This document shows positions 1 to 6,240 of a stretch of DNA of 7,202 nucleotides, in pieces. Both the position numbers and the translations under genes were made by a program. Within the stretch, counting starts at the first letter, position 1. Every line of letters starts with the position of its first letter. The notes under the pieces are model-generated. The model was given only the letters and a program-made list of their open reading frames with translations. It was not told the DNA's origin and searched no databases. The DNA comes from Beijerinckiaceae bacterium (GTDB lineage Bacteria > Pseudomonadota > Alphaproteobacteria > Rhizobiales > Beijerinckiaceae): positions 1-7,202 of the forward strand of contig DAICZI010000068.1 of NCBI GenBank assembly GCA_027311205.1. Reading direction: 5' to 3'.

Positions 1-401
1 ACGCCAGCATGACGCCCGGTCAGGCCGGGGTGAAGTTTGTGCCCATCAACAAGATGGTGCCACGCTCCTTCATTACCAACCTGCAAGCAGGTGCCAAATT
101 GCCCGCCAACGGGCGACACCCCGTGCGCGGCATCGCGTTTGGCGGCGATGCCGGGGTGAAAATGGTGGAACTGTCTCTTGACGGCGGCAAAACCTGGATG
201 GCCACCGAACTTGGCAAAGACGAGGGCAAATATTCCTTCCGGCGCTGGGAAGCGAACGTGAAATTTCCCAAACCTGGCACCTACACTCTGCAGGTGCGCT
301 GCACCAATGCTTCCGGCGTCGTGCAGCCAGCCCAACCAAACTGGAACCCGGCGGGCTTCATGCGCAATGTCATTGAATCAACGCAAGTCAGCGCCGTCTG
401 A
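1..401 (+). CDS. sorA: Sulfite dehydrogenase molybdopterin subunit SorA, C-terminal part (partial)
   Basis: This is the C-terminal end of a sulfite:cytochrome c oxidoreductase, which oxidises sulfite to sulfate in the periplasm and passes electrons to a c-type cytochrome. The frame is open from the left edge (codons begin at base 3), so the molybdopterin domain and any Tat signal lie outside the window. The roughly 132 visible residues match the Ig-like Mo-co dimerisation domain. Recognisable blocks are PVRGIAFGGDAGVKMVELS, LDGGKTW, GKYSFRRWEA and the terminal QPNWNPAGFMRNVIE, which is typical of SorA/SoxC-type enzymes. The gene ends 11 nt before a small monohaem cytochrome c gene. That fits the SorAB pair better than SoxCD, where the partner cytochrome is larger. 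SoxC or a related molybdopterin oxidase cannot be excluded without the N-terminal part. Confidence 0.82.
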   Translation, partial: ASMTPGQAGVKFVPINKMVPRSFITNLQAGAKLPANGRHPVRGIAFGGDAGVKMVELSLDGGKTWMATELGKDEGKYSFRRWEANVKFPKPGTYTLQVRCTNASGVVQPAQPNWNPAGFMRNVIESTQVSAV

Positions 402-412
402 AGGAGACCGCC

Positions 413-757
413 ATGAAAATGTCTTTTGCACATCTTGGTGCCGCGCTGTTGATCGCTGCGGCAGGCGCCATGGGGCCTTTGGCTGGAGCCTCGGCCGACA
501 CCACGCTCAAACTCGTGACAACCAGGGTCAGCTTGCCTGATCCCGTGCGCAAATTTCCGGGCACTGATGCCGCGGCCATCAACCAGAATTGCCTGACCTG
601 CCACTCCGCGGGAATGGTGCTGAACCAGCCGGCCATGAATCAAGCGACATGGACGGTTGAGGTCAACAAAATGATCAATGTTTTCAAAGGCCCCATCGAC
701 AAGGCCGACGTCCCGGCGATTATCGCCTATCTGGTGAGCCACAAGGGGACAAAATAG
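413..757 (+). CDS. sorB: Monohaem cytochrome c subunit of sulfite dehydrogenase, SorB
   Basis: A 114-residue secreted class I cytochrome c, expected to take electrons from the adjacent SorA and pass them to the respiratory chain. Residues 1-28 form a signal peptide with a hydrophobic core and an ASA|D cleavage site, leaving a mature protein of about 86 residues. The single haem site is NCLTCH (C60, C63, H64). The block W80-TVEVNKM-INVFKGPI resembles the segment that supplies the axial methionine in small cytochromes, so M87 is the likely sixth ligand (inferred). The C-terminal DVPAIIAYLVSHKG is the usual last helix. An AAGGAG ribosome site at 401-406 supports the ATG at 413 and overlaps the end of sorA, which suggests translation from one message. 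The name sorB rests on position and size. Confidence 0.85.
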   Translation: MKMSFAHLGAALLIAAAGAMGPLAGASADTTLKLVTTRVSLPDPVRKFPGTDAAAINQNCLTCHSAGMVLNQPAMNQATWTVEVNKMINVFKGPIDKADVPAIIAYLVSHKGTK

Positions 758-785
758 CGGCGAGCTATGCAGCCGCTTGCATCGA

Positions 786-814
786 TCCACCGCTTTGCCG
801 CTCGAAGCGGTGGA
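786..814 (+). terminator. Strong hairpin after sorB, possible terminator
   Basis: A perfect 10-bp stem (786-795 pairing with 805-814, TCCACCGCTT / AAGCGGTGGA) has a 9-nt loop and begins 28 nt after the sorB stop. A smaller stem, AGCGGC/GCCGCT (756-761 with 772-777), lies just before it and overlaps the stop codon. There is no T run after the stem, so it is not a classical intrinsic terminator. It could be a Rho-assisted terminator, a 3'-end protecting stem-loop or a protein-binding inverted repeat. Its position between sorB and the cytochrome b561 gene suggests it separates two transcription units or reduces read-through. Confidence 0.4.
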
Positions 815-924
815 AAGGCAGGATATTCAGGCCTCCCGCTCCCGCCAGACTAAACTATTATGGCATGGGCGCTGGATGTGTGAATAATCGGAGCCCGAAT
901 TGACAATCTGGGAGAACGGTCATC

Positions 925-1485
925 ATGAGCGCAGCAGCCCAAGACATTTCCGGTCGTCGGCAAAGCTATTCAGCCACATCAAAATGGCTGCACTGGATCA
1001 TGGCCATCATCGTGATCGGCATGATTCCTGCGGGAATTATCATGTCCAAGATGCCCAAGGGGCCGGAGCGATTGATGATTTTCGGCTATCACACAGAATT
1101 TGGTATCGTGATCCTGCTTCTGGTGATCTGGCGCTTCCTGACGCGCCTTCGCCACGGAACCCCTGCCCCGGTCGCCACCCTCAGCTCTTTCGAGCGCGTG
1201 GCCTCAACCTCGGCCACGCATCTGCTTTACCTGCTGCTGTTCTTGATGCCGCTGATCGGCTGGCTTGCCATATCCGCACTTGGCGCACACATCTCGTTTT
1301 TCGGCCTGTTCCACCTCCCCGCTTTAATGCCCAAGGACCCAGCCGCGGCGAAAATTCTGTTTCTGCTTCATAAAATTGGCGGCATCAGCATTCTTGTGCT
1401 GGCAAGTGCGCATATTCTCGCGGCACTCTATCATGGCCTGGTCAAGCGCGATGGCGTCTTCAGCCGCATGTGGCCCGGCGGCTGA
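925..1485 (+). CDS. Cytochrome b561 family integral membrane protein
   Basis: A 186-residue dihaem-type cytochrome b of the bacterial b561 (CybB-like) family, which transfers electrons between quinol in the cytoplasmic membrane and periplasmic donors or acceptors. Four hydrophobic helices are visible at about residues 22-40, 56-74, 97-117 and 145-168. Likely haem histidines are H23 (SKWLHW), H56 (GYHTEFG), H149 (LHKIGG) and H163 or H170 (SAHILAALYHGL). The ending LVKRDGVFSRMWPG is characteristic of the family. A GGAG at 911-914 supports the ATG at 925. It lies 167 nt after sorB and 79 nt before a secreted DsrE-like gene. In this context it may link periplasmic sulfur-compound oxidation to the quinone pool, but the electron partner is inferred from position only. 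Confidence 0.88.
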   Translation: MSAAAQDISGRRQSYSATSKWLHWIMAIIVIGMIPAGIIMSKMPKGPERLMIFGYHTEFGIVILLLVIWRFLTRLRHGTPAPVATLSSFERVASTSATHLLYLLLFLMPLIGWLAISALGAHISFFGLFHLPALMPKDPAAAKILFLLHKIGGISILVLASAHILAALYHGLVKRDGVFSRMWPGG

Positions 1486-1493
1486 GTGCCCCC

Positions 1494-1517
1494 ATTGCGC
1501 CGCAGACGTGGCGCAAT
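1494..1517 (+). repeat. Inverted repeat between cytochrome b561 and dsrE-like gene
   Basis: ATTGCGCC (1494-1501) and GGCGCAAT (1510-1517) are perfect inverted repeats of 8 bp. One more G-T and one C-G pair extend the stem to 1503/1508 with a 4-nt loop. It starts 9 nt after the b561 stop codon. There is no T run, so as RNA it could be a processing or stabilising stem-loop, and as DNA it could be a dimeric regulator site. Function is unknown. Confidence 0.4.
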
Positions 1518-1564
1518 CCCCACGAAATTTCAGTTTCAACCGCACCCAAATGGAGTCAACCCTC

Positions 1565-2037
1565 ATGAAGTTTCACAGCAAATTCGCCGCAGCCGCAATC
1601 CTGGCCGCGCTGGCCCTGGTAGCGCCAGCTTCCGCAGCCTATGTTCAGGTTCATATCACCCATGTGCCCTATGGTGCCGTCAAGGCGGTCATCCCGGTCA
1701 CCGCCGTGAACCCCAAAGTCTGGAATGTGAAACTCCACAATCTGCTGAATGCTGAAAACGCCATCAAGGCTGGCAATGGCACGCTTCAGGCGCGCGTGGT
1801 GCTCTACGCCCGTGGCATTGCCATGCTGCAGCAGCCCATGGCCCCGGCCTCATCAAACTGGTGGATGCCTTGCGCAAGGATGGCGTGCAGTTCGAGATTT
1901 GCAACAATTCCCTCGAAAAACTGCAAGTCGATTGGCATTCGCTTTATGGCGTCAAAGAGTCCGATGTTGTGCCGTCCGGTTTTCTCGAAGTTGCATGGCT
2001 GGCTAACCATGGCTGGGCGGTGGATCCGATGAACTAG
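1565..2037 (+). pseudogene. Secreted DsrE-family protein, broken by an apparent -1 frameshift
   Basis: This gene encodes a periplasmic DsrE/DsrF-like protein split over two frames. From the ATG at 1565 (GGAG at 1552-1555) the frame gives a signal peptide (residues 1-24, PASA|A) and a DsrE beta-alpha core ending ARVVLYARGIAMLQQPMAP. After about base 1845 homology stops in this frame and resumes in the next one with GLIKLVDALRKDGVQFEICN, then VDWHSLYGVKESDVV and WLANHGWAVDPMN, ending at TAG 2035-2037 with TGA directly after. Adding one C to the CCCC run at 1842-1845 would restore a 157-residue protein with C113 in the CNNS motif, matching C118 of the next gene. Unrepaired, the first frame runs to TGA 2030-2032, giving a 155-residue chimera without the cysteine. 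A sequencing error is as likely as a true mutation. Confidence 0.8.
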
Positions 2038-2074
2038 TGATTTCCAGACCAACCGAAAAACAGGGGAGCGAAAC

Positions 2075-2584
2075 ATGCAAAAAGTGAGCAAGATAGTGCT
2101 AGCGCTGGCTTTGTCCGCACTGGCCGGCAGTGTCGCTTTTGCCGCAGATGACACCAGCTTTGCGCCCGGCGGCACCGCGATCGACCATCACACCGAACAG
2201 TTCAGCCATCTGAGAATTGTCATGGACCTGAAGGCCGCAACCCCCGCCAACATCAGCTTTGGTGCCGTCGTGGCCGGGCGAATCATGCAGCAGCCAAAAG
2301 CAGAGGTCGTGGTCGTTGTGGAAGGCCCGGCCATCGGCGTTTTTGCCAAAAAGAACTATATTGCCCACCAGGGGATCGTTGATACCTGGGTGAAGCTAGT
2401 GAAAAAGGGCGTCAAAGTCGAATATTGCGGCAATTCGGTCAAAGGCGCAGGCCTCAAGCCATCAGATATGGTAGGCCTGAGTTCCGCAAGCCCGGCCGTC
2501 GTCAATGTCGGCGCATTTCCGACCCTGGCGCATTACGAGACCGAGGGCTTCAAGCCGATTGTGGTCGAGTTGATGGATAAATGA
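2075..2584 (+). CDS. Secreted DsrE-family protein (intact)
   Basis: A 169-residue protein of the DsrE/DsrF/DrsH-like fold, whose members include sulfur-carrying subunits such as DsrE and TusD. Residues 1-23 form a signal peptide (VAFA|ADD), so it should act in the periplasm, unlike the cytoplasmic DsrEFH and TusBCD proteins. The core shows HLRIVMDLKAA, the strand AEVVVVVEGPAIGVF, and the block KKGVKVEYCGNSV with C118, equivalent to the cysteine of the frameshifted neighbour. C118 is the only cysteine in the mature protein and is the candidate sulfur-binding residue. A GGGGAG at 2063-2068 supports the ATG. It lies 37 nt after the frameshifted paralogue and probably shares its transcript. Sulfur relay is inferred from the family and from the SorAB genes nearby; no partner enzyme is visible. 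Confidence 0.85.
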   Translation: MQKVSKIVLALALSALAGSVAFAADDTSFAPGGTAIDHHTEQFSHLRIVMDLKAATPANISFGAVVAGRIMQQPKAEVVVVVEGPAIGVFAKKNYIAHQGIVDTWVKLVKKGVKVEYCGNSVKGAGLKPSDMVGLSSASPAVVNVGAFPTLAHYETEGFKPIVVELMDK

Positions 2585-2645
2585 AGCGCCGCAGTCTTAG
2601 GCTGGCTGAACTCCGAAGCCCCGTCAAAAATACGCCGATACCTCA

Positions 2646-2659
2646 AGGTGTGCACACCT
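2646..2659. repeat. 14-bp perfect palindrome
   Basis: AGGTGTGCACACCT is a perfect palindrome with no spacer, located 62 nt after the secreted DsrE gene and about 95 nt upstream of the likely SRP RNA promoter. Such symmetry fits a dimeric DNA-binding protein. It is too close-coupled to form a good RNA hairpin. No regulator gene lies in the window. Confidence 0.5.
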
Positions 2660-2752
2660 GCAAGGATTTACGGTCTGCACATCCAGGCTGTCCAAAAAGC
2701 TGAAACTGAGCCAGGCAGATCGTCGCCCGCCTGCAGCCACCCCAAAAATCTC

Positions 2753-2780
2753 TTGCCCTGCGACACGCCCGCGCTATATG
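2753..2780 (+). promoter_or_regulatory. Likely sigma70-type promoter of the SRP RNA gene
   Basis: TTGCCC at 2753-2758 and TATATG at 2775-2780 are separated by 16 bp. The -10 element sits just before the expected SRP RNA 5' end near 2784-2788, as a promoter for a stable RNA should. The match to consensus is moderate, and the strongest argument is the position relative to the RNA. Confidence 0.55.
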
Positions 2781-2783
2781 ATT

Positions 2784-2886
2784 GCTCCGGGAGGTTGGCC
2801 GTGGACGTTCCACTCGCCAACCGGGTCAGGTCCGGAAGGAAGCAGCCCTAACGAGACCGGGCGGGTCTCGCGTCAGCCTCCTGCCT
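2784..2886 (+). ncRNA. ffs: Signal recognition particle RNA, small (4.5S) bacterial type
   Basis: The RNA pairs with Ffh and directs ribosomes making membrane proteins to FtsY at the membrane. The invariant apical segment GGTCAGGTCCGGAAGGAAGC begins at 2824. Its GGAA tetraloop lies at 2834-2837, closed by CC/GG, and the following AGCAGCC is the asymmetric-loop side that binds the Ffh M domain. The ends pair: 2788-2794 (CGGGAGG) with 2877-2883 (CCTCCTG), with one G-T pair, and the stem continues TTGGC with GTCAG through wobble pairs. The length of about 100 nt is normal for the small bacterial form. Both half-molecules can also form strong local hairpins (2793-2822 and 2852-2870). Exact ends are estimated from the closing stem. 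Location directly upstream of dnaX is common in alphaproteobacteria. Confidence 0.93.
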
Positions 2887-2901
2887 TGATTTGCCGCGCG
2901 G

Positions 2902-2931
2902 GGCTGTTTCACCAGCCGGGCCCTGCTTTTT
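2902..2931 (+). terminator. Weak candidate terminator after the SRP RNA
   Basis: GGCTG (2902-2906) can pair with CAGCC (2913-2917) around a TTTCAC loop, and a T5 run follows at 2927-2931. The T run is 9 nt beyond the stem, which is poor for intrinsic termination. It is the only hairpin-plus-T pattern between the SRP RNA and dnaX. Confidence 0.25.
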
Positions 2932-2980
2932 GAGCAACCCTTTTCTCACCGGCCACCCCTTTTGACCAACGAAGAGTGCG

Positions 2981-4753
2981 ATGAACGACGAAACCGCGTC
3001 GCCCGCCGGGCAGGGCCAGGCTGCTCCATATCTTGTGCTGGCGCGCAAATATCGCCCCTCAAGCTTTGATGATCTCATCGGCCAGGAGCCGATGGTGCGC
3101 ACCCTCACCAATGCCTTTGCGCTGAACCGCATTCACCAGGCCTACATTCTCACCGGCGTGCGCGGCGTCGGCAAAACCACCACCGCCCGCATCATCGCCC
3201 GCGCGCTCAACTGCGTCGGCGCGGACGGCAGCGGCGGCCCGACGCCCGATCCGTGCGGCACCTGCGCCAACTGCGTCGCCATCCTCGCCGATCGCCATCC
3301 CGATGTGCAGGAAATGGACGCGGCCTCGCGAACTGGCGTGGACGACATGCGGGAGGTTATCGAGGCGACCCGGTTTCGCCCGATGCAGGCCCGCACCAAA
3401 GTGTTCATCATCGACGAAGTCCACATGCTCTCCAAGGCGGCGTTCAACGGCCTGTTGAAGACGCTGGAAGAGCCGCCCGAGCATGTGAAATTCCTGTTCG
3501 CCACGACTGAAATTGAAAAAGTGCCGGTGACCGTGCGTTCGCGCTGCCAGCGCTTTGACCTGCGCCGCATCGAGCCGGAGCGGATGGTGGCGCATCTGGC
3601 CTCGATCTGCGCCAAGGAGGGCGTTGATATTGCCCCCGACGCGCTGGGGCTGATTGCGCGGGCGGCGGAAGGCTCGGTGCGCGATGCTTTGTCGTTGCTC
3701 GATCAGGCGATGGCGCAGGGCGGGCGCGGCGTCAACATCGACGCTGGCGTGGTGCAGACCATGCTGGGTCTGGCTGATCGCGCCCGGATTATCGACATGT
3801 TCGAGGCGCTGTTGTCGGGGCGCATTGCCGAGGCGCTGGGGATTCTGCGCGCCCTGCATGATACCGGGGCCGATCCGCTGCATGTGCTGACCGAACTTGC
3901 GGAATTCGTGCATCTGGTGACGCGCCTGAAACTGGTGCCCGAGGCAGCCGCCGATGCGGTGCTCACGCCCGACGAGCGCACCCGTGGCCAGGCAGCGGCG
4001 GCAACCCTCAGTCTGGCCGTGCTGGTGCGCAGTTGGCAAATTCTGCTGAAAGGCGTCGAGGAAACGCGCGGTGCGGCGCGCCCGCTGGCCTCTGCCGATA
4101 TGGTGCTGGTGCGCCTCGCCTATGCCGCCGATCTGCCCTCGCCCGATGAAGCCTTGCGCCGCCTGGCGGAAGGTGGCGGCGGGCGCGCGGCCCTGCCCTC
4201 GCCGCCGCGAACCAGCGGCGGTGGCGGCGCGCAGGCGCAGGCCCTGAACCAGCAAGCCGTCAGCATGGCCGCACCGGCACAGCGCATGGCAGAGGCCAGT
4301 CCCACCGTGCATCTTGCCAGTTTCCAGGATGTTGTCGCTGAAGCGGGCCGCGCGCGGGACATCAGGCTCAAGACCGCGCTGGAAAACGACGTGCATCTGG
4401 TGCGTTTCGAGCAGGGCCGTATCGAATTTGAGCCCGGCCCCCATGCCGCGCCGGATTTGGCCCAGACGCTGATTGCCCGGCTCGCGCAATGGACGGGACA
4501 GCGCTGGATGGTCAGCCTCTCGCCAACCGGCGGCGCGCCAAGCCTGCGCGATCAAGCGCAGGCGCAGGAGGCCAAAAAGGCCGATTACAGTTCCACCGAG
4601 CCTTTGGTGCAAAAACTGCTGGAGCGCTTTCCCGGCGCGAAAATCATTGCCGTGCGCGGCGCTGCCGAGGCGGCAGGCGATGTGCCCGCCCCCCTTTCCG
4701 GCGGCGATGAAATCGCCTATGCCGATGATCTCACTCCCTTTTATGATGACTGA
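2981..4753 (+). CDS. dnaX: DNA polymerase III subunit gamma/tau, DnaX
   Basis: A 590-residue clamp-loader ATPase subunit that loads the beta clamp and, through its tau tail, organises the replisome. The order is the classical one: N-terminal LARKYRPSSFDDLIGQEPMV, Walker A GVRGVGKT (59-66), a zinc site (C78, C92, C95, C98), Walker B FIIDEVHML (142-150) and the SRC motif (S187-R188-C189) with its arginine finger. The helical collar domain follows. A Gly/Pro/Ala-rich linker at about 395-420 leads to a C-terminal region of about 170 residues with VQKLLERFPGA (543-553), a motif usual in alphaproteobacterial DnaX. It is somewhat shorter than the E. coli tau (643 residues). The ATG at 2981 has only a weak GAAGAG upstream (2970-2975) but fits the family N-terminus. 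It heads an operon with ybaB and recR. Confidence 0.97.
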   Translation: MNDETASPAGQGQAAPYLVLARKYRPSSFDDLIGQEPMVRTLTNAFALNRIHQAYILTGVRGVGKTTTARIIARALNCVGADGSGGPTPDPCGTCANCVAILADRHPDVQEMDAASRTGVDDMREVIEATRFRPMQARTKVFIIDEVHMLSKAAFNGLLKTLEEPPEHVKFLFATTEIEKVPVTVRSRCQRFDLRRIEPERMVAHLASICAKEGVDIAPDALGLIARAAEGSVRDALSLLDQAMAQGGRGVNIDAGVVQTMLGLADRARIIDMFEALLSGRIAEALGILRALHDTGADPLHVLTELAEFVHLVTRLKLVPEAAADAVLTPDERTRGQAAAATLSLAVLVRSWQILLKGVEETRGAARPLASADMVLVRLAYAADLPSPDEALRRLAEGGGGRAALPSPPRTSGGGGAQAQALNQQAVSMAAPAQRMAEASPTVHLASFQDVVAEAGRARDIRLKTALENDVHLVRFEQGRIEFEPGPHAAPDLAQTLIARLAQWTGQRWMVSLSPTGGAPSLRDQAQAQEAKKADYSSTEPLVQKLLERFPGAKIIAVRGAAEAAGDVPAPLSGGDEIAYADDLTPFYDD

Positions 4754-4767
4754 CTGAGGAGCCGACA

Positions 4768-5091
4768 ATGGCTGACTTTATGGGCATGATGAAGCAGGCC
4801 CAGGCAATGCAGGCCAAAATGGCCGACATGCAGGCCGAACTCGAACAGACCAAAATTGAGGGCAAGGCGGGCGGCGATGCCGTGCGCGTCACCCTCTCGG
4901 GCAAAGGCCAGATGGTGGCTCTGGCGCTGGATCCCGGCCTGCTGAAGCCGGAAGATCGCGAAATGCTGGAAGATCTCATCATGGCTGCCCATGAAGATGC
5001 CCGCCGCCGCACCGAGGCGCTCACGGCCGAGAAAATGCAAGCCGTGACGGCGGGTCTCAAGCTGCCGCCCGGCATGAAACTGCCGTTCTAG
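4768..5091 (+). CDS. ybaB: Nucleoid-associated protein, YbaB/EbfC family
   Basis: A 107-residue dimeric DNA-binding protein of the YbaB/EbfC family. It begins with the Met- and Gln-rich amphipathic helix [20 protein letters not shown], which forms the long arm of the dimer. The core [19 protein letters not shown] (about 42-60) and the helix [19 protein letters not shown] follow, then the tail [12 protein letters not shown], similar to the usual [10 protein letters not shown] ending. Length is normal for the family. GAGGAG at 4756-4761 supports the ATG. It starts 14 nt after dnaX and ends 10 nt before recR, the standard dnaX-ybaB-recR order. Its exact cellular role is not settled in the family; a link to DNA repair or nucleoid structure is usually assumed. 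Confidence 0.96.
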   Translation: MADFMGMMKQAQAMQAKMADMQAELEQTKIEGKAGGDAVRVTLSGKGQMVALALDPGLLKPEDREMLEDLIMAAHEDARRRTEALTAEKMQAVTAGLKLPPGMKLPF

Positions 5092-5101
5092 GCGCGCAGC
5101 C

Positions 5102-5707
5102 TTGGCAGAGCGTATTGCCGGGCCTGAAATCGAGCGGCTGATCCAGTTGCTGGCACGGCTGCCGGGCCTGGGGCCGCGCTCCGCCCGCCGTGCCGCGCTG
5201 CATCTCATCCGCAAACGCGAGGAATTGCTGGCCCCGCTCGCCGATGCCATGGCCCGCGCCCATGAGCATATTCGCGTGTGCAGCACCTGCGGCAATGTCG
5301 ATACCATCGACCCCTGCACCATTTGCGCCGATCCGCGCCGCGACCCTACCCTTCTGGTGGTGGTTGAAAGCGTCGCCGACCTTTGGGCGCTGGAGCGGGC
5401 CAGCGCCATCCGCGCTGCCTACCATGTGCTTGGCGGCACGCTGTCGCCTTTGGATGGCGTCGGGCCGGACCAGCTCAACCTGGCGTCGCTGCCCGCCCGC
5501 CTGCATGCTTCGCCGGTGGTAGAGGTGATTATCGCCGTCAATGCCACAGTCGAGGGCCAGACCACGGCGCATTACATCACCGATCTTGTCCGCCATCTGC
5601 CGGTGAAAGTCACCAGGCTGGCGCATGGTGTGCCGATGGGCGGCGAACTGGATTATCTCGATGAAGGCACGCTCGCGGCAGCCTTGCGGCTGAGAACAGT
5701 CTTTTGA
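5102..5707 (+). CDS. recR: Recombination mediator protein RecR (TTG start)
   Basis: A 201-residue RecR, which with RecO (and RecF) helps load RecA onto SSB-coated single-stranded gaps. The N-terminal helix-hairpin-helix [16 protein letters not shown] (20-35) is intact. The zinc finger uses C60, C63, C72 and C75. The Toprim domain shows LLVVVES (E89), [19 protein letters not shown] and [19 protein letters not shown]. The C-terminal block [19 protein letters not shown] is characteristic. The start must be TTG at 5102. It gives the usual family beginning ([17 protein letters not shown]), and the next in-frame ATG would encode M50, removing the helix-hairpin-helix. The upstream ribosome site is weak (AGGCG near 5091), so translation may depend on coupling to ybaB, whose stop is 10 nt upstream. 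Confidence 0.97.
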   Translation: MAERIAGPEIERLIQLLARLPGLGPRSARRAALHLIRKREELLAPLADAMARAHEHIRVCSTCGNVDTIDPCTICADPRRDPTLLVVVESVADLWALERASAIRAAYHVLGGTLSPLDGVGPDQLNLASLPARLHASPVVEVIIAVNATVEGQTTAHYITDLVRHLPVKVTRLAHGVPMGGELDYLDEGTLAAALRLRTVF

Positions 5708-6240
5708 CCGGCCGTCTGCGCAGCTTGAGGGTGCGGGCACTGCCCAGGCTCAACGGCCAGCGCCATCGCGGGCTGCTGCTGGCGGGAAGTCTGGCCGTGC
5801 CCTGCCAGCTTGGCCGCGGCGGCCTCGCCGCCCAAAAGCGCGAGGGCGATGGCGCAACCCCGCGCGGGCGCTTTGGCCTGTTGGCCGGAATGTTCCGCTC
5901 TGACCGCATGGCCCGTTTTGCCACCGGCCTGTCGCTGCGCCCGCTGCGCCGCGATGATGGCTGGTGCGACGACAGCCATGACCGCCGCTATAACCGCCCG
6001 CTGCGCCTGCCCTGCAAAGCAGGCCACGAGGCGCTATGGCGCGAGGATGGCGTTTACGACATTGTTCTCATCACCAGCCATAACCAGCGGCCGCGCCGAA
6101 GCGGCGGCGGCAGCGCGATATTTGTGCATGTCAGCAGCGCCGGATATGGCCCCACCGCAGGCTGCGTGGCACTGGAACGGCAGGCGTTGCGCCGGTTGCT
6201 GCCGCGCCTGGCACCGGGATGTTGGGTGGAGATTGGATGA
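5704..6240 (+). CDS. L,D-transpeptidase (YkuD-fold) family protein
   Basis: A protein of about 178 residues with the YkuD catalytic pattern; exported members form 3-3 crosslinks in peptidoglycan or attach proteins to it. Diagnostic blocks are [15 protein letters not shown] (45-59), [20 protein letters not shown] (84-103), [16 protein letters not shown], and the active-site region [16 protein letters not shown] with H142 and nucleophile C154. There is no signal peptide or membrane helix; the N-terminus is Arg-rich. Exported activity is therefore uncertain, although this subgroup often lacks an obvious signal as I know it. The TTG at 5704 overlaps the recR stop as TTGA, which suggests translational coupling. 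GTG at 5731 is an alternative start that removes nine residues. Function in the recR operon is not known from the sequence. Confidence 0.85.
   Translation: MTGRLRSLRVRALPRLNGQRHRGLLLAGSLAVPCQLGRGGLAAQKREGDGATPRGRFGLLAGMFRSDRMARFATGLSLRPLRRDDGWCDDSHDRRYNRPLRLPCKAGHEALWREDGVYDIVLITSHNQRPRRSGGGSAIFVHVSSAGYGPTAGCVALERQALRRLLPRLAPGCWVEIG

Noticed and set aside
900..905. Perfect TTGACA box upstream of the cytochrome b561 gene
   Set aside because: A -10 element at the normal distance would fall on the start codon at 925, after the ribosome site, so it cannot drive a normal message for this gene.
2648..2851. Open frame of 67 codons running into the SRP RNA gene
   Set aside because: It begins inside the palindrome with GTG, has no ribosome site and overlaps a firmly identified structural RNA.
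4572..4579. Slippery-like C AAA AAG in dnaX that might give a gamma product by frameshifting, as in E. coli
   Set aside because: It lies at codons 532-533, far downstream of where gamma would end. The first slippery base is C, not A, and the phase gives poor re-pairing. I saw no ribosome site or stem supporting it.
3059..4768. Very long open frame of 569 codons on the reverse strand opposite dnaX
   Set aside because: It is an antisense shadow produced by the GC-rich third positions of dnaX. Its translation is rich in His, Arg and Gly with no family resemblance.
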